Shown in pieces: positions 1 through 47,766 of a stretch of 64,000 nucleotides of DNA. Numbering within the stretch: position 1 is the stretch's first letter; each line of letters starts with the position of its first letter. Source of the stretch: Chamaelirium japonicum (Eukaryota > Streptophyta > Magnoliopsida > Liliales > Melanthiaceae); contig OX393554.1 of assembly GCA_947650365.1 (NCBI GenBank), forward strand, positions 41,685,633-41,749,632, read 5' to 3'. The notes under the pieces were generated by a model. The model searched no databases and was not told the DNA's origin. It was given only the letters and a program-made list of their open reading frames with translations. A program made the translations under genes and the position numbers.

Positions 1-1379
1 GGGATTGGTAGAGGAATGTAAAGACCTGTGTTCTGTTTCCTGCCTTTGAACATTTGACATGTTCGGTATCGTTGCACAAACTTGACGACATCTTTCCTTA
101 AGTGAGGCCAAAAGTAGCGTCGCTCCACTGACTCAATTGTTTTGGTTTTGCCAAAATGACCTCCCAAATTACTTCCGTGCAATTCATGGATCAACGTATC
201 CCTAAAAGATTCATTTGGATTTTCTTCAGAAACGGTCCCTTCATGGGTGTTCTGAACAAGACTCTCGCGAAGGGAACACTCAGGGATGCACAGGCGGGTT
301 CCACGGAACAAGAATCCCTCTTGGATAATATAGGATGCCGTGGGATCAGTGCCCGTTTCTTGACAGGATTCCCAGATGGGACTGAAGTACGGATCAGTCG
401 CGTACATTCATTTCAGTGCGTCAAAAGAAACAACGACGGGCTGTAAAGTGACTAGCATCAGGCCTCGTCGACTCAAAGCGTCAGCAACTTTATTCAGGAC
501 TCCAGCCTTATATCTGAGGTTGAACGTGTACTCTTGCAAGAAATTTGACCACTTAGCATGACGTTGGTTCAAGCTACGCTGAGATTTCAGATAGCGAAGC
601 GCTTCGTGGTCAGAATTGAGCGCAAATTCTCGCTGGATCAAGTAATGCCTCCAGTGCTTGAGGGCTTGAACAACCGTGTAAAACTCAATGTCGTATGTCG
701 AGTAATTCAAACGAGCGGCGTTCAGCTTCTCGCTGAAGAATGCGACGGGACGTCCCTCTTGACTAAGGACTGCTCCTATCCCGACGTGAGAGGCATCACA
801 GTCAATCTCAAAGACCTTTTCAAAGTTCGGGAGTGCCAAAACTGGAGCACTCATCATCTTGGTCTTGATGAGGTCGAAACTCGCTTCAACTTCGGGGGTC
901 CAAAGGAAACCACCCTTCTTCATACAGTTCGTGAGAGGTGCAATGACGGAACTAAAGTTCTTAATGAATCTGCGATAAAAGGACGCTAGACCATGGAACC
1001 GTCGCACATCACTAACGTTCTTTGGAACGGGCCATGACTTGATGGCTTCGACCTTCTCTGGATCGACCCGTATCCCTTCGGAGCACACAATATAGCCTAG
1101 AAAGGTCAAGCTGTCTGTCAGGAAAGTGCACTTCTTCAGATGGATGTACAGCTTGTCTTTCCTAAGCGTTTTTAGGACTTCTCGCAAGTGCTCGACATGT
1201 TGTTCAGATGTCATACTATAGATAAGGATGTCATCAAAGTATACGACAACGAACTTCCGTATGAATGGTCTGAGCACCTGATTCATAAACCTCATAAAGG
1301 TACTTGGTGCATTCGATAGACCAAATGGCATGACTAGCCATTCATACAGTCCTTCCCGGGTTTTAATGCAGTCTTCCAT
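1..1379 (-). pseudogene. Gyp-1 pol, C-terminal half: end of RT, RNase H, integrase zinc-binding domain
   Basis: Starts just after a frameshift in the RT fingers/palm region. It carries the RT block with the catalytic VYFDDILIY motif near 1216-1245, the connection domain, RNase H ([13 protein letters not shown] near 800) and the ADALSRR end near 470. An in-frame TGA stops the long reading frame at 408-410, but the same frame continues to base 1 with the integrase HHCC region (HELHGSNLGGHFG near 165-185). In the HHCC finger the first cysteine of the expected CxxC is replaced by tyrosine (RYRTCQ). The integrase core lies outside the window. Function in the family: cDNA synthesis and integration; this copy cannot make an intact enzyme. 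Confidence 0.9.
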
Positions 1380-3124
1380 TCGTCACCGGGTCGTACGCGG
1401 ATTTGATGATAACCGCTATGAAGATCGATTTTTGAGAAGATTTTCGCGCCATGTAGCATGCCAAGCATATCATCTAATCGGGGAATCGGAAATCTATACT
1501 TGACAGTTATTCGATTGATGGCACGGCAATCTATGCACATTCTCCACGTCCCATCCTTCTTGGGAGTTAGGAGTGCCGGTACTGCGCATGGACTCATGCT
1601 CTCTTGGATTAGTCCCTTTTGCAGTAACTCGGTAACCTGGCGACGCATCTCCTCATATTCAGACGGACTCATTCGGTAGTGAGGAAGGTGAGGTAGCGTC
1701 GCTCCTGGGACTAGGTCAACGCAATGTTGAATATCCCGAAGAGGTGGAAGTCCTTCAGGTAGTTCCTCTGGGATGAGATCATTGAAGTCTTCAAGCAGGA
1801 CTCGAACCTCATGAGGAATGCTAGGGCCCTCTGTGGCTTCTTTTGTTACGAGGAAAAAGATGGAGCGAGATTCTCTAAGCTCGTCCTCGAAGCAAGCTTG
1901 TGTCAGCAATGTTGGTAGGGCTTTCGGTTTCTCTTTTGGTAATTTCGGAGTGACGGGTGGGGGTGCCGGCTCACTAGAAATGGGTTTCAGGGGCTCCCTC
2001 TGAGGCACTAAAGTGATATTATAGTCATCTTTGCAGAAGGAGTAAGTGTTCTTCTCCCCATCATGTGTTGTCTTTCTGTCGTACTGCCACGGGCGGCCCA
2101 ACAGAATGTGACAAATACCTAAGGGCGCCACGTCACACCAAACAGCTTCCTTATACATCTTGCCAATGGAGTATTCGACTAGGCATCGATCTTTAATAGC
2201 GCCATCTGATCCTTTCTTAAACCAAGACAAGTTGTATGGCTTGACCAGCTTCTCCGTCTTGAGCCCTAACTTGTCAACCATGATCTGGGCGATCAAGTTC
2301 TCGGTACTATCACTGTCTATGATGAGGACGCAATGCCTTCCCTTTGAGGTACAAGTGGTGTGGAAGATGTTCCTTCTAAGCCATCGATCTGGTTCAGGAG
2401 CTTTCGGTGTCAACAAAACACGGTGCATGACTAGTGCATGCGTCACGGTCGTCTCGTCAGCTTCAGCGACGACATCATGTGTTTCGTCATCCTCCTGATA
2501 TTCGGCATCTCTAGGATCATCATCATGCCCTTCTTCAGCCATGTTGTTTAGGGTTTCCTCAGTTGGCTCTTCACTTTCAGTCAGATGGGTCTGAGGTCTC
2601 CTTTTTGGGCATTGGGCGATGAGGTGTCCTACTTCCCCACACTCGAAACATTTGTAAGTCGCTCCGGGTGGCCTACTTCCTGTCGCACTTCGCTCACGAC
2701 TTGATTGGTCAACCCGTCCAAGGGGTTGACTGGTTCTTGATGGAGTGGTAGTCGGAGTGGGAGCAGGTGGGGTGACTCTAGTAGGAGGTGCTCCTCTTCC
2801 AGCTGAAGGGGCACCTGGGGGTACTCTAGGGGTAACCTCTCTCCTAAAGGCTCGTTGTTGAATTTTCTCAGCCTTGAGAGCTTGCCTAGATGCTTCCATC
2901 ATAGTGAGGATGGTCTGCATTGCTAGCGCGTCCTGAATTTGATAACGCAACCCCGAGACGTAGCGTGCAGCTTTCTGTTCATCGTCTTCCGGGATGGCGT
3001 TGCGAATGGTCAGGATGTCAAATTCTTCTGTGTACTCCTGTACGCTTCGATTGCCTTGTTTCAGGCTAAGCAACCTCTGGTACAGAGAGGTACGGTAGTC
3101 AGGCGGAAGGTACTTCAGTCGCAT
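1334..3124 (-). pseudogene. Gyp-1 gag C-part, zinc knuckle, aspartic protease, RT N-part
   Basis: A 596-codon open stretch. From its N-terminus it has the capsid-like retrotrans_gag C-half (LPPDY to about residue 80), a Pro/Ser/Thr-rich linker, one CCHC zinc knuckle (CFECGEVGHLIAQC, about residue 159), an acidic segment, a retroviral-type protease and RT blocks to CIDCRAINRITVKYRFPIPR and SKIDLHSGYHQIRV. The protease signature reads IDSDST, so the glycine of the usual DSG triad is aspartate. The frame then runs out in DCMNG at a frameshift; the homologous reading resumes in another frame at about 1379. Confidence 0.9.
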
Positions 3125-3904
3125 CTAATCACGCATTTTGGCCCACGTTGCGACCTTTTGCTTCCCTTTCCTAAGGCGACGTGTTTGCAACTCTCGCCAC
3201 CAAACTAAAACGGCTCCTTTCAGTTTTGTTGCCACGAGTTTGACTTTTCGATCGTTAGGGAGATCTTTCCATTCAAAGAAGTGCTCGATGCTTTCTATCC
3301 AGTCAAGGAATGCGTCAGCATCATGGCTTCCCCTAAAGTCATCGATGTCAACTTGGACTCCGTAACCTTGGGATCTCTCAAGGGCTCGCACAAGACGCTC
3401 CTCCATGCCGTGCTGATCACGCGCATGCTGCTCTCTAGGGTTTCTGGGACGACCGAACTGAACGTACTCTCGTTCAAAGTCTACGTCGGACTCATCCAAC
3501 TCAGCTTCAGACTCAGGGGGCGAATCAAGATATTCAGTTCGATTTCGCTCTTGCGGTTGGTATCGGTTGTGATTTTGAGGTAAGGCTTGTTTTTGATTCT
3601 GAGGTGGGTTTGGAATCAGATTTCGATTTACGCCCTGGTTTCGATCTTGCTCTTCGACCCTATGACCCTCGGCATGTGGATTGGTTTCTGCCCCTCCTGG
3701 GTCCTCTTCGATCGGTCGGGTATTAAGGTTGACGTCTCTATCTTGTAACAGTAATCACAGCCTATCGGTTATCTCTTGCAACAAGGTTGCATGTCGATCC
3801 AACGTATTTTGGGTCGCTTCTTGCCAAGCACCACGAGGTTGTGGTCCTCGAGGAAAACGTCCCCGATTCCGGGCATCCCGGTGCAGATGGGTACGATCAG
3901 CCAT
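3125..3904 (-). pseudogene. Gyp-1 gag, N-terminal part
   Basis: The first ATG after the primer-binding site is at 3904 and opens a frame beginning MADRTHLHRDARN. This frame is interrupted by TGA at 3755-3757, continues through a Gln/Asn-rich stretch and the first half of the retrotrans_gag domain (FLDWIESIEHFFEWKDLPNDR), and stops at a TAG (3125-3127) immediately before the next in-frame segment. The same frame therefore carries the whole gag across two nonsense codons. The domain forms the virus-like particle in working relatives. Confidence 0.85.
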
Positions 3905-4059
3905 GGGTTATGAGATATGCAGATGTTTCACACGATGCAATCCTAACACTAGATGCAAATTCAAGCACGCAAGATTATGCCCTATGCAAAATCAGCAAAG
4001 AAAAGATTAGGGTTTGCTGAATTTCAGCACTCAAAAGAAACCCGAACATGTTCTTTCGA

Positions 4060-4072
4060 GCTCTGATACCAA
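4060..4072 (-). other. Primer-binding site of Gyp-1
   Basis: Read on the minus strand this is TTGGTATCAGAGC, complementary to the 3' end of initiator-Met tRNA. It lies two bases inside the 5' LTR, as expected for a minus-strand element. Confidence 0.92.
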
Positions 4073-4074
4073 CT

Positions 4075-5464
4075 TGATGCAGGCACCTATAAGGTACACT
4101 ACAATCCTAAACCCTTTTAGGGTTCCCTTTGGTCAATAACTAGGAGTTAGTGGTCAATATAGCGTTGTATAACTCAAAAAGACAGCAAGCAGGAATTATC
4201 TCACGCAAAACTAAAAGGCTATGGAATCAACATAAAGCAGATTTCAGATCTAACAATAAAGACGCAATATTATCACAAAGAACAGAATTCAGCATATAAA
4301 AGATTAAATCGCAGCAATAGATATTGAAATTGAACAACAGGCTTGCATCAGATTTTCACTAAAATAGGTAAAGCATGCTTGCAAAGGTAACCGACAGACT
4401 AAAGATAACAAATCTAATGACTAGGCATGCGTTATGGCTTCAACTAGCGATGAAAAGGGGAGATGATGGCTGCGATACGGAGCGGAGGCAATGGAAACGA
4501 AAGAAAAACGATGCGGATGCGATGGGGAAATAAGATAAAAGATAGATACTGCCTGGGGTTTCCCGCCGTGGGTCGATTGCGAGGATGCGCCGATGATCCC
4601 GCACACGGAGCAAGGCCGGATGTCGGGGAGAAGCCGGAACCTTCGGAAAAACACCACCAAAGCCTTCGCGAGGCGAAGTCGCGGATGCGGAGAGGATCGG
4701 GGACATGTGTATCGCCCGGAAGCACTCACGAAGAGGCACAAATTTCAACAAATGATCAAAACTGAAATCTCATTCTTTCTTCATCTTTTTGTAGCATTAG
4801 GGTTTTTCTTTGGATGGCTAAGATCAAAGGAAATAGGGGTGGATGGTGTGGATGCAAAGGGCTAAGAAAGGCAAGGAAAAGGGAGAGAAACAAGGAGAAG
4901 AAGAGAGAGAGAAGAGAGGGGACGGAACAAGGGGGGGCTGGCCTTGGTTTCCGCGCGGACAAGGAGGGCGGGCAGTGGTTCACGGGAAAAAGAAAGAAGG
5001 GGGGGGGGGGGGGTAATGCAATAGAAGCCCTATTGGGCTTAAGATAAGCCCACTTAAGTCCTAATTGAAGCCCATAACTTGCCACGTCATCTAAATTGAA
5101 TTATTTTGCCATCTAACCGTCGGTTTCGAGATATAATCTCGTCCGTCGGTACCCCGCAAACACACGCACCCAGAATTTTATTAATATCATGCAGAAACTC
5201 ACCCGAGAAGACCTGGATTCAATCCGAAAAGCCCTCGGATGAGATCATGGACATCCCCCATGAATTGGGCAAGAACATAAATAGTACTAAGTGCTGGAAT
5301 TAGGCCAAAAACATAGAAAAATGGCCAAAAACTGAAATAACGGCTAACAAGTCCCAAACGGATAATGTCCTCCAAGCATAAAAATAAAAACGATAGTAAA
5401 TAAGGTCTCTGGCGATGATCTGAAGATGCGGCGATGATCTGATGATGCTGATCATGTTGCATCA
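4075..5464 (-). repeat. 5' LTR of Gyp-1 (1390 bp)
   Basis: Begins TGATGCAGGC and ends TTGCATCA on the + strand, next to the primer-binding site. It aligns along its length with the solo LTR at 24837-26225. It contains a purine/G-rich tract around 4860-5011 ending in a run of Gs. Small open frames inside it on either strand are not conserved as proteins. Confidence 0.9.
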
Positions 5465-8400
5465 CGATCGATACTAGCAAGGTAATAGACCTAGGGTCTC
5501 CTACATGCAAAAACATGATTTCAGTGTTTCAACAAGGATCACAGCAACCGATCATTGCCATATTTGAAGTTGATAACAAAACTGCTACAGTACTGACGGT
5601 GTGAAGTGGATCCACGGGAAGAGATCCCGCAACCAATGAAAGTTCTCATTCGAGCTTATCTGCAGAAAAGCAAGAGTGCTGTCAAGAAGCCCGTGGAGGC
5701 TACTTCTCTTGCCCCTGAAGTTGGTCCTTCTGCAATTACTCAGTCACTCTAGACAGTTATTGGGTTTTTGAATCAATTGATAGCTGGCCAACAAGAGATG
5801 AAGAAAACTCAGGATGAACAATCCCAACATATCGACAAGCTACTTTCTAATTCCACCAAGCTTCACACACAGTCTAATGAGATGATCGATGACATGGCTA
5901 ATTGTCTAAGTAGATTCGAAGAAGCACAAGAGTCGATTATCCTTTTAGAAGGTGGAGGTGAGAATCAGGAAGAATGGGACCTCAAGGATAGGTGCCGGTC
6001 CGAGATGAGGGTCAAGTAACAGAAGATTGGGAAAGATATTTTTCAGATCTTGCGAGAGTGGGGCCTTTGGATTGATGCAACCGAGGCTACGGTTAGTAGA
6101 ATCCTATCCGCTTTCTTATGGTAGCGAGGTGGCGTCAGTTGGAAGACTCGTTCCCATTCCTTGCTCATGATTATCTTTTCATTTCCCACTCGTTGTATTC
6201 TAGGGCTTCGTCCCTAGATGTATTTGTATATGTCTTGATTGTACTTCCAAGACTATTACTTTATGCTTCGTGTAAACATTTTTATGCTAGATGCTGTCTT
6301 CAAGTACATAATCTTATGTTTGACGTGTTTAGTATAGTCGCATACCACTATGCATTGGCATTCTTGTTTAGTATCATTCATTCCTTGATATATCTTTCAT
6401 GTTAGGAAAGTTATTCTTGACTGACAACTCTTATGCTTGTCACATACCTGTGCTGAACTTAACGATACCCAAGCATTGGCATATTTTGTGTTAAAAAGGG
6501 TGAGACATTTCTCCACTAGCAAGGGGGGGAAGTCTTGAACTCGTGCAAATTATTTGTTCTTCGTTGGATGTTTCAGGTTATTTCATTGCATCATTAATCA
6601 TCTTTAATGTAAGTTTGGTTATATGAATATTTACTTCTTAGTTCTTGCTTGCATCTATGTTTAGATACTTGTTTGGGTGATAAACAAACATTGTGTTATT
6701 ACTGAAATTATATAAAAAAAAGGCTGTAGTCATCTCTTTTATCTTAAATTTTAGTAAGCACTCATCTAATTTTATCGAGTATCATATCTATAATAATCAC
6801 AATTGTTTGGCATGCATCACTAGCACACACCAAGTTGCATCACTCTCTTACATACGAAAATATTATGACATCGTGATTGTACACGTAAAATGAGGGATAA
6901 ACAAGGTGGATGAAAGCATCTTAATCCCAAACAGGTTTCAATCACCAAGCATTATATGTCGCCTTCCATTTCGATCAAATCCAACAACAGACTCAGCCTC
7001 CTCTTTCTTTCTCATCATCTTCTCATTCTTAGGGTGGATCTAGCCCCCCCCCCCCAACAACCCAACCTCTAACGTTTATTGCTCCTGGTGCCTGGTGCTC
7101 ATGTGCCTAGTGGCATAAATATCAAAGTCCACTTTCACGATATTAGCTACCCAAGTCTGAAAGTTTTTGCATCCCTTTTGCATGCATGGTAAGTCTTAGG
7201 GATAACATCTAGAATTTTTCCAACTCAAGCGACACGATCATCTCACCAAGACCCTGGACCTGGATTATTCATCCGTGAGATCATTTATACAATCCTTCTC
7301 ACAAGTATACATTAATATTCGATGTATACGTATATTGAAAATCCTTTGACAGAAACGATGACCCACATATCTCGATCAAGGATGTAACCTCTGATCATAT
7401 TTCTTTATCGACTATCAATTTTAAAAAGAATATAGATATGGATGAAATTCATTGAAAAAATCCTTATAAGGTATCGATTCCCATTTCTGCATACAGTGGC
7501 CACTCATTATGCTCCTTTTAATAGACCATTGGATTGAGTTATTTTAAAAAGCAACCATCATAAGTCACTACAAGAAGACATTATGTCCTCACTAATAGTA
7601 CCATCACAAGCCTGTATGCATCCGAAGTTCCATTTCATTTATCCAACAGTGATATTTTGTTGAAGTAGTCACTAGTATGGAGAGGTCAATATGGAACACA
7701 GCCCATATGGTATAGCCATACAGCTATCCGCACGCAACCGTATGAGTCAGAATTTGTTACATTCAGTGTAGCATGTTAGTGTTCTTTCACATGCATACAA
7801 AGGCAATCCGTCCAATGACATGCAACGCATATCATCACTCACTTGGTTATGTCACCTTTAGGCTTTAGCAAAGTCACATGTGGAATTTGTGAGGACATTA
7901 GACTAAGACTAATCATGATATAAGGCTAATGTTCATTAGACATCCATAAATTGTCCAATACATTACTTCGTAAATATGTCTTTAGAAGATACATGATACA
8001 TCTAGCATTCCTTTGATCATCCCAATTGATGCATGCACATCACTATTTTTGAGCATGGGGACCATCAGATTGGACTCCTAGCACTACATCTGATCGACGG
8101 CAATGTTGAAGTCCATGTGGAGGGTAAAACCTATTGATATGAGAATGAGGTACTCATACTAGTATTTGTGGGTTTTTTTTTATGCATTTATTCCATTGGT
8201 AAAGCGGATAAGGAATTTCTACTCTGAGGGTTAACGTGAAAACATCCCCTCTAACCTTGACAAGCAAGGGATCCATCCTCTCTCTCTCGACTCTGAAAAC
8301 CTAAACCTTCAATTCAATGAGTACCTTCAATTCAATGATGTGCCGCATTATGATCTAATCCTTTGTAGCCACTCCATCATATTTGATGCAAGTCTTCGAT

Positions 8401-10117
8401 AAAAAAATCTACTTTTTGGCTCTAGCCATAGTAAAGGGTGAAGAAGTTTATTTTACTTAACATGCTACCTCTATTTATTTCTTCTTCATAGTCATCATTG
8501 TCATCCCAGTCCAATCCCATCAAGATTAGGCTGATTATATAGAAGATTGACAAGAATTTTTTGACCACCTGTCAAACTTGCATAAACCTCTAAGATTGGT
8601 GGTATACTTACTTGCAAGATCTTCAGGTGCCAAGAAACCTGAAGATCAGTTGGCAGATATGGAGATCTACCTTGTTGGTTGTGGAGATTAACCTCATGCA
8701 ACTAGGGAGCAACCCTCTATCGTTCCTCTAGACTAGGAAACAGATTAAAAGAAGAGGGCAAAAGGCAAGATTTCATACAAGTAATTGCAATCATCTCAGT
8801 TGAATAAATTATAAGCCAAAGAGTTGAATTCAGTGAGCAATCCCATACATCTATTGATTTCTGGAATGCTATCAAACGGTCTAGATCAATCAGGTAGGGA
8901 AAGGGGTCACCGCCTTCATGGAAGTTGCAGCTTCCCATCCATGGGTTGGGAAAGCCACTAATCCATGGTATCCTCCCATGGTATGAACTCATATAGCTCT
9001 CTAGTGATCCTTCCCTCAACATAGTACTAGACTTCTCAAAAAATAACGTAGTACTAGACTCACCAATCTGAAAAAAATGCACTTAGACACTCTGTAGTCT
9101 GTAGCCACCAGGGACAGCACTGAACGAGAAAACTCTAAAGAACCATTGGGAATATCCTGACCTCCACGCTGTCATATTCATGTTCTTCTAAGATGATGAC
9201 TTGTCTGCTCTAAGAATGGTATTCTGCCAATTGTCTTGTCCTCTCCAACACACATCTATGTTGGAGGTCCATGTTATGATCAATTTTCTTGGAAGATTTA
9301 ATGGATGGATACATTTAGAGGCAAGGCGCCTTTATCACCCTATTGGAACAGGGGAAAAGCTCCTACCATCATTATTTCCATTACAAAGGGTGTCAAGGAG
9401 TGGTGAAACTGCACACAACACATTGATTGGCTTCGTCAAAATTCAAGTAAACTCGTCATGTGTTGTAAGTGCCTAATAAGATACTATATGGTCTCATATT
9501 CAGTTATGACCTAATTAAGCATAATCATCCCTACAATGACAATTTAGAAATTTGACTTAGATCTTAATGTCTAATTTCCTAGAGTAAGAATGAATATCTG
9601 CTATGTTGAGATGTTCATGCCTCACACGGGTTAGTCTCACATCAGTAATGGGAGCAAGCAAGCAATCCCTTTCCCCGCCACCCGGCTGTCCTCTTCTCCG
9701 ACATGAGCTTCGACAGCCCGGCCGCTTGACTGTCCTCTTCTCTAACCAGTCATCAGCTCCAGATCTGCACCTCCCCCTTTGACAGCCTCCATCTCCTTCC
9801 CGGACCTCCTCCGTTCCCGGATCTGCACCGACAGCTCCGTTCCCAGATCTGTGGCATGATCCTTTGCTGAATTCCTTACCGAACTCCTCTTCATCGTAAA
9901 CCAACTTAATGATGTTTATATCCAGAATGTGAAGATTCCATCAATAGGTAAAATGTAAGAAAACAAAGAACAAAATGATGCTACTGCTATCAGGAAATGA
10001 CCACCTCCTATTTATGGTCAAAGATCTAAAAAAGTAAATAACACATGATAGTCGTTGGTAAAAAAGGTAATTATTTTTGGATCCAGTTAAATATTAGAGG
10101 GGGGAAGGAGGTCATAC
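5465..10117. other. AT-rich region, no recognised gene
   Basis: 4.65 kb that is mostly AT-rich with scattered short open frames on both strands, for example near 8501-8701 and 8717-9082 (minus) and 9201-9476 (plus), none of which I can match to a family. A C run lies at about 7047-7057. A GC-richer island at 9650-9870 has no clear coding signal. The 3' exon(s) of the DCC gene could be hidden here, but I did not find the expected sequence. Confidence 0.6.
5604..6019 (+). pseudogene. Unrecognised relic ORF with coiled-coil-like C-part
   Basis: One frame is open from about 5604 to a TAG near 5750 and again from about 5753 to 6019. The second half is rich in Gln, Glu, Lys, Asp and Ser (QQEMKKTQDEQSQHIDKLL and following), with hydrophobic spacing suggestive of a coiled coil. 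It could be the remains of a retroelement gag-side protein or a host exon. I do not recognise a family. Confidence 0.3.
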
Positions 10118-45099
<34,982 letters not shown>

Positions 45100-45124
45100 C
45101 TGCACGTTTGTTGGAAGGGAAGTC

Positions 45125-45167
45125 TCTCTCTCTCTCTCTCTCGAAAGAATATGATGCAGTTTCTCCT

Positions 45168-45213
<46 letters not shown>
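45125..45213. repeat. CT microsatellites in the likely DCC 5' UTR
   Basis: (CT)n at 45125-45142 and 45175-45213; on the gene strand these are GA tracts just upstream of the proposed start codon. Confidence 0.9.
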
Positions 45214-45216
<3 letters not shown>

Positions 45217-45310
45217 GTGATTTTAATATGAACAATACGTGGCTCCACCAGTTGTTGGAGCAACGGGCGGTAAACAAGCTGATGTGGCAGTCAATGATTG
45301 GACCGTACTC
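45214..45310 (-). promoter_or_regulatory. Possible DCC promoter
   Basis: On the minus strand, GGTCCAATCATTG (CCAAT box) near 45289-45301 and CATATTAAAATC (TATA-like) near 45219-45230 lie upstream of the GA-rich leader. Placement is suggestive only. Confidence 0.3.
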
Positions 45311-45431
45311 TACTGTTATGTAATAAACCGAATAAAAAAAATGAGTTTAAAGTGATAATATGGATCCCACATGAAAGGCTAGGAGTAGGAGATCCTACAA
45401 TATCAAGTGGGTATGGTCCATTCATGAGAAA

Positions 45432-45905
45432 TAGGGCTGGCAATTTCGGACCCGACACGACCCGACACAAAGTTAGCGGGTCTGGATCAGGGCTAAACGG
45501 GTTCGGGTCGAAAACGGGTCAAACATGATATATTCGTTTAATAAATGGGTCAGGTCCGGGTTTAGGGTCTGGACACGATAGACCCGGGAACACCCGTTTA
45601 AAATTCACCGGGTCGTGTCGTGTCGGGTCGGGTCGGGTCTACCCGCAATCTGATACTATAATATAGTATCAGCGGGTCTATCGGGTAATTTTGGGTTGAG
45701 TGGGGTCAGGTCAACTGAATAAACCCGTGTAGTAAACGGGTCTAATGGGTCTTATCGAGTCTATCTGTTTATAAACGGGTCGGGTATGGGTTTAGAATCT
45801 AGACACAATTAGTTAAACAGGTCGGGTCCGGGTCTAGGGGTTTTGAACACGACCCGAAACTAGACACGACACGAAACCTACCCAACACGATCCATTGCCA
45901 CCCTA
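45432..45905. mobile_element. GGGTCGGGTC-rich MITE, copy 1 (474 bp)
   Basis: Terminal inverted repeats TAGGGCTGGCAAT and ATTGCCACCCTA bound a segment made largely of variants of CGGGTCGGGTC and its complement. No coding sequence, no clear target duplication. It sits about 330 bp upstream of DCC exon 1. A truncated second copy is at 50909-51296. Confidence 0.75.
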
Positions 45906-46587
45906 GTATCGAATGACATAGCGTAATCACAATTCGATTTCATCCATCCTAAAGCGGCAGGCAAAAGAGAGATGCTATTCAGTCTGAAGATTTTTTCGAT
46001 TCCACTTAGTCCGATTGACATGGCAGCATGCAACTGGTGGTGTAAAAGATTTAAGACGTCGCTAGTGGATTTCAGCCTCTAATTGTATGCTACCAAACCA
46101 ATCGGATAGACGGAATCAGAAAAACCTTCGGGCTGAATAGCTTTTCTCTATGCAAAAAGGTGTGTTGTATGTAGATGCCACATCAGTCGGTAAGACTTTG
46201 GGGATGAATAGCATTGCTCTCCAATCATTTATTACCACATCAGCTGTTGGAGCCCGTTGCTCCTGGAGCCAAGTATTGGTCTTATTTGTTTGTACTTTCA
46301 TTCACAACCCCAACATCTGACGGGCTGGAAAATCTAAAAAGGAGCGATCGATGTGACCCTCATTGGTTGAAGGCTGGGGATCGTGTCACTTCTGTGGCCA
46401 AATCTTTTTTACCCGGGTACCCAAAAAAAAAAAAAAAATCTTTTTTACCCAATTAACATCGTTTACAGAATAAATCTTATAAAATTTCGAAACAAAAAAA
46501 GAGAATAAAACCTAAGAGAAAATTTTGTAAATTGTATCAAAATTTGGTACCATACCAAACCCTTCTCCACAATCCATCCATTTTCCA
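45906..46587. other. Intergenic DNA
   Basis: No gene seen; poly(A) run near 46424-46438. Confidence 0.6.
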
Positions 46588-47340
46588 TACAAAGGGTAGG
46601 GGAGAGAGAGACGGAAAGTTAGAGAGAGAGAGAGAGAGAGAAAGGGAGGGGGGGGGGGGAGAACCTACTGTGGTTGACTTGCGAGGAGATCGACCTGCGA
46701 TCTCAAAAGGGAGGGGAGGCTTCCTACGATTTTAACAAAGGGGAGGAGAGAGAGAGAGAAAGACAGAGAGTTAGCGAGAGAGACAGAGAGATCTGGAAAA
46801 AGAGAGAGATCGATGGCTGTGATCAACGTTTCTTTTGTCTAGTCAGCCTTCGGTTCTTTTTATCCTAGTCAACACAAAATCGCCGTGCCATGTTATATGG
46901 ATTTATCAATAAATGAGGGGTATATAAAGAGTACAATCATTAAGTATAGAGATACAATCTTAACAGCAAGGATATAGGATATCGCCCATAGTTAGCAGTA
47001 ACGGTTGGCCGAGATCGCAGAGTGAATCATACGAATCCAGAAAAAACTATGGAGGTTTCCTAATACTCCTTTGCAAACTTGGTGACTGATGCTGGATGAG
47101 TTTGAATCACAAGTACTGAAAAACATTGCTTTAGCAATCTTTCAGTCAGCAAGTCGGCCAATTGATCAATTGAAGGCACAAACTCGACTTGATGATGACC
47201 TGATAGAACATTCTCTCGAATGAAGTAATAATCCAGTTCAATATGTTTCATTCAGGCATGAAAGGCTGGATTGGACGCCATATAGCTCATGAAGAAGATG
47301 AAGTATCCAAACTGTCTCAAGATATGTGATAGCAAGCTAG
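46588..47340 (-). repeat. Left arm of an inverted duplication: copia 3' end (RNase H tail plus LTR)
   Basis: Reverse-complement match to 48671-49405, about 0.75 kb. Inner end is the RNase H tail, outer part the LTR-like sequence with GA/CT tracts and the CGACCTGCGATCTC block. Confidence 0.88.
47060..47251 (-). pseudogene. Copia RNase H C-terminus, left arm
   Basis: 63 residues beginning MKHIELDYYFIREN and ending VTKFAKEY, the typical end of a Ty1/copia polyprotein. Three residues differ from the right-arm copy. Confidence 0.85.
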
Positions 47341-47424
47341 AGAATGGCATTCGGCTTCCGCACTCGATCGTGAGACGAATGGTTGTTTCTTTGCACTTCA
47401 AGAGATAAGATTAGGACAAAGGAA

Positions 47425-47766
<342 letters not shown>

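Larger units (their letters stand above)
1..5464 (-). mobile_element. Gyp-1: Ty3/gypsy LTR retrotransposon, 3' part beyond the window
   Basis: Minus-strand element read from right to left: 5' LTR (4075-5464), tRNA-Met primer-binding site, gag, zinc knuckle, aspartic protease, reverse transcriptase, RNase H and the start of integrase, which runs off the left edge. The order PR-RT-RH-IN is that of Ty3/gypsy. The coding part is broken by in-frame stops and a frameshift, so this copy is defective. A solo LTR of the same family lies at 24837-26225. Whether it sits in the last intron of the DCC gene or beyond that gene cannot be seen. Confidence 0.93.

Noticed and set aside
558..989. 143-codon + strand frame
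   Set aside because: Antisense of the Gyp-1 RT/RNase H coding strand; no motif of its own.
4421..5085. Overlapping frames of about 100 codons inside the Gyp-1 LTR
   Set aside because: The matching solo LTR at 24837-26225 does not keep them as proteins.
9557..9904. 115-codon minus-strand frame rich in Gly, Arg and Glu
   Set aside because: No recognisable family and no splice context. I could not connect it to the DCC gene despite its position left of exon 4.
45424..45913. Target duplication for the GGGTCGGGTC MITE
   Set aside because: The 8 bases on each side do not match well enough to claim one.
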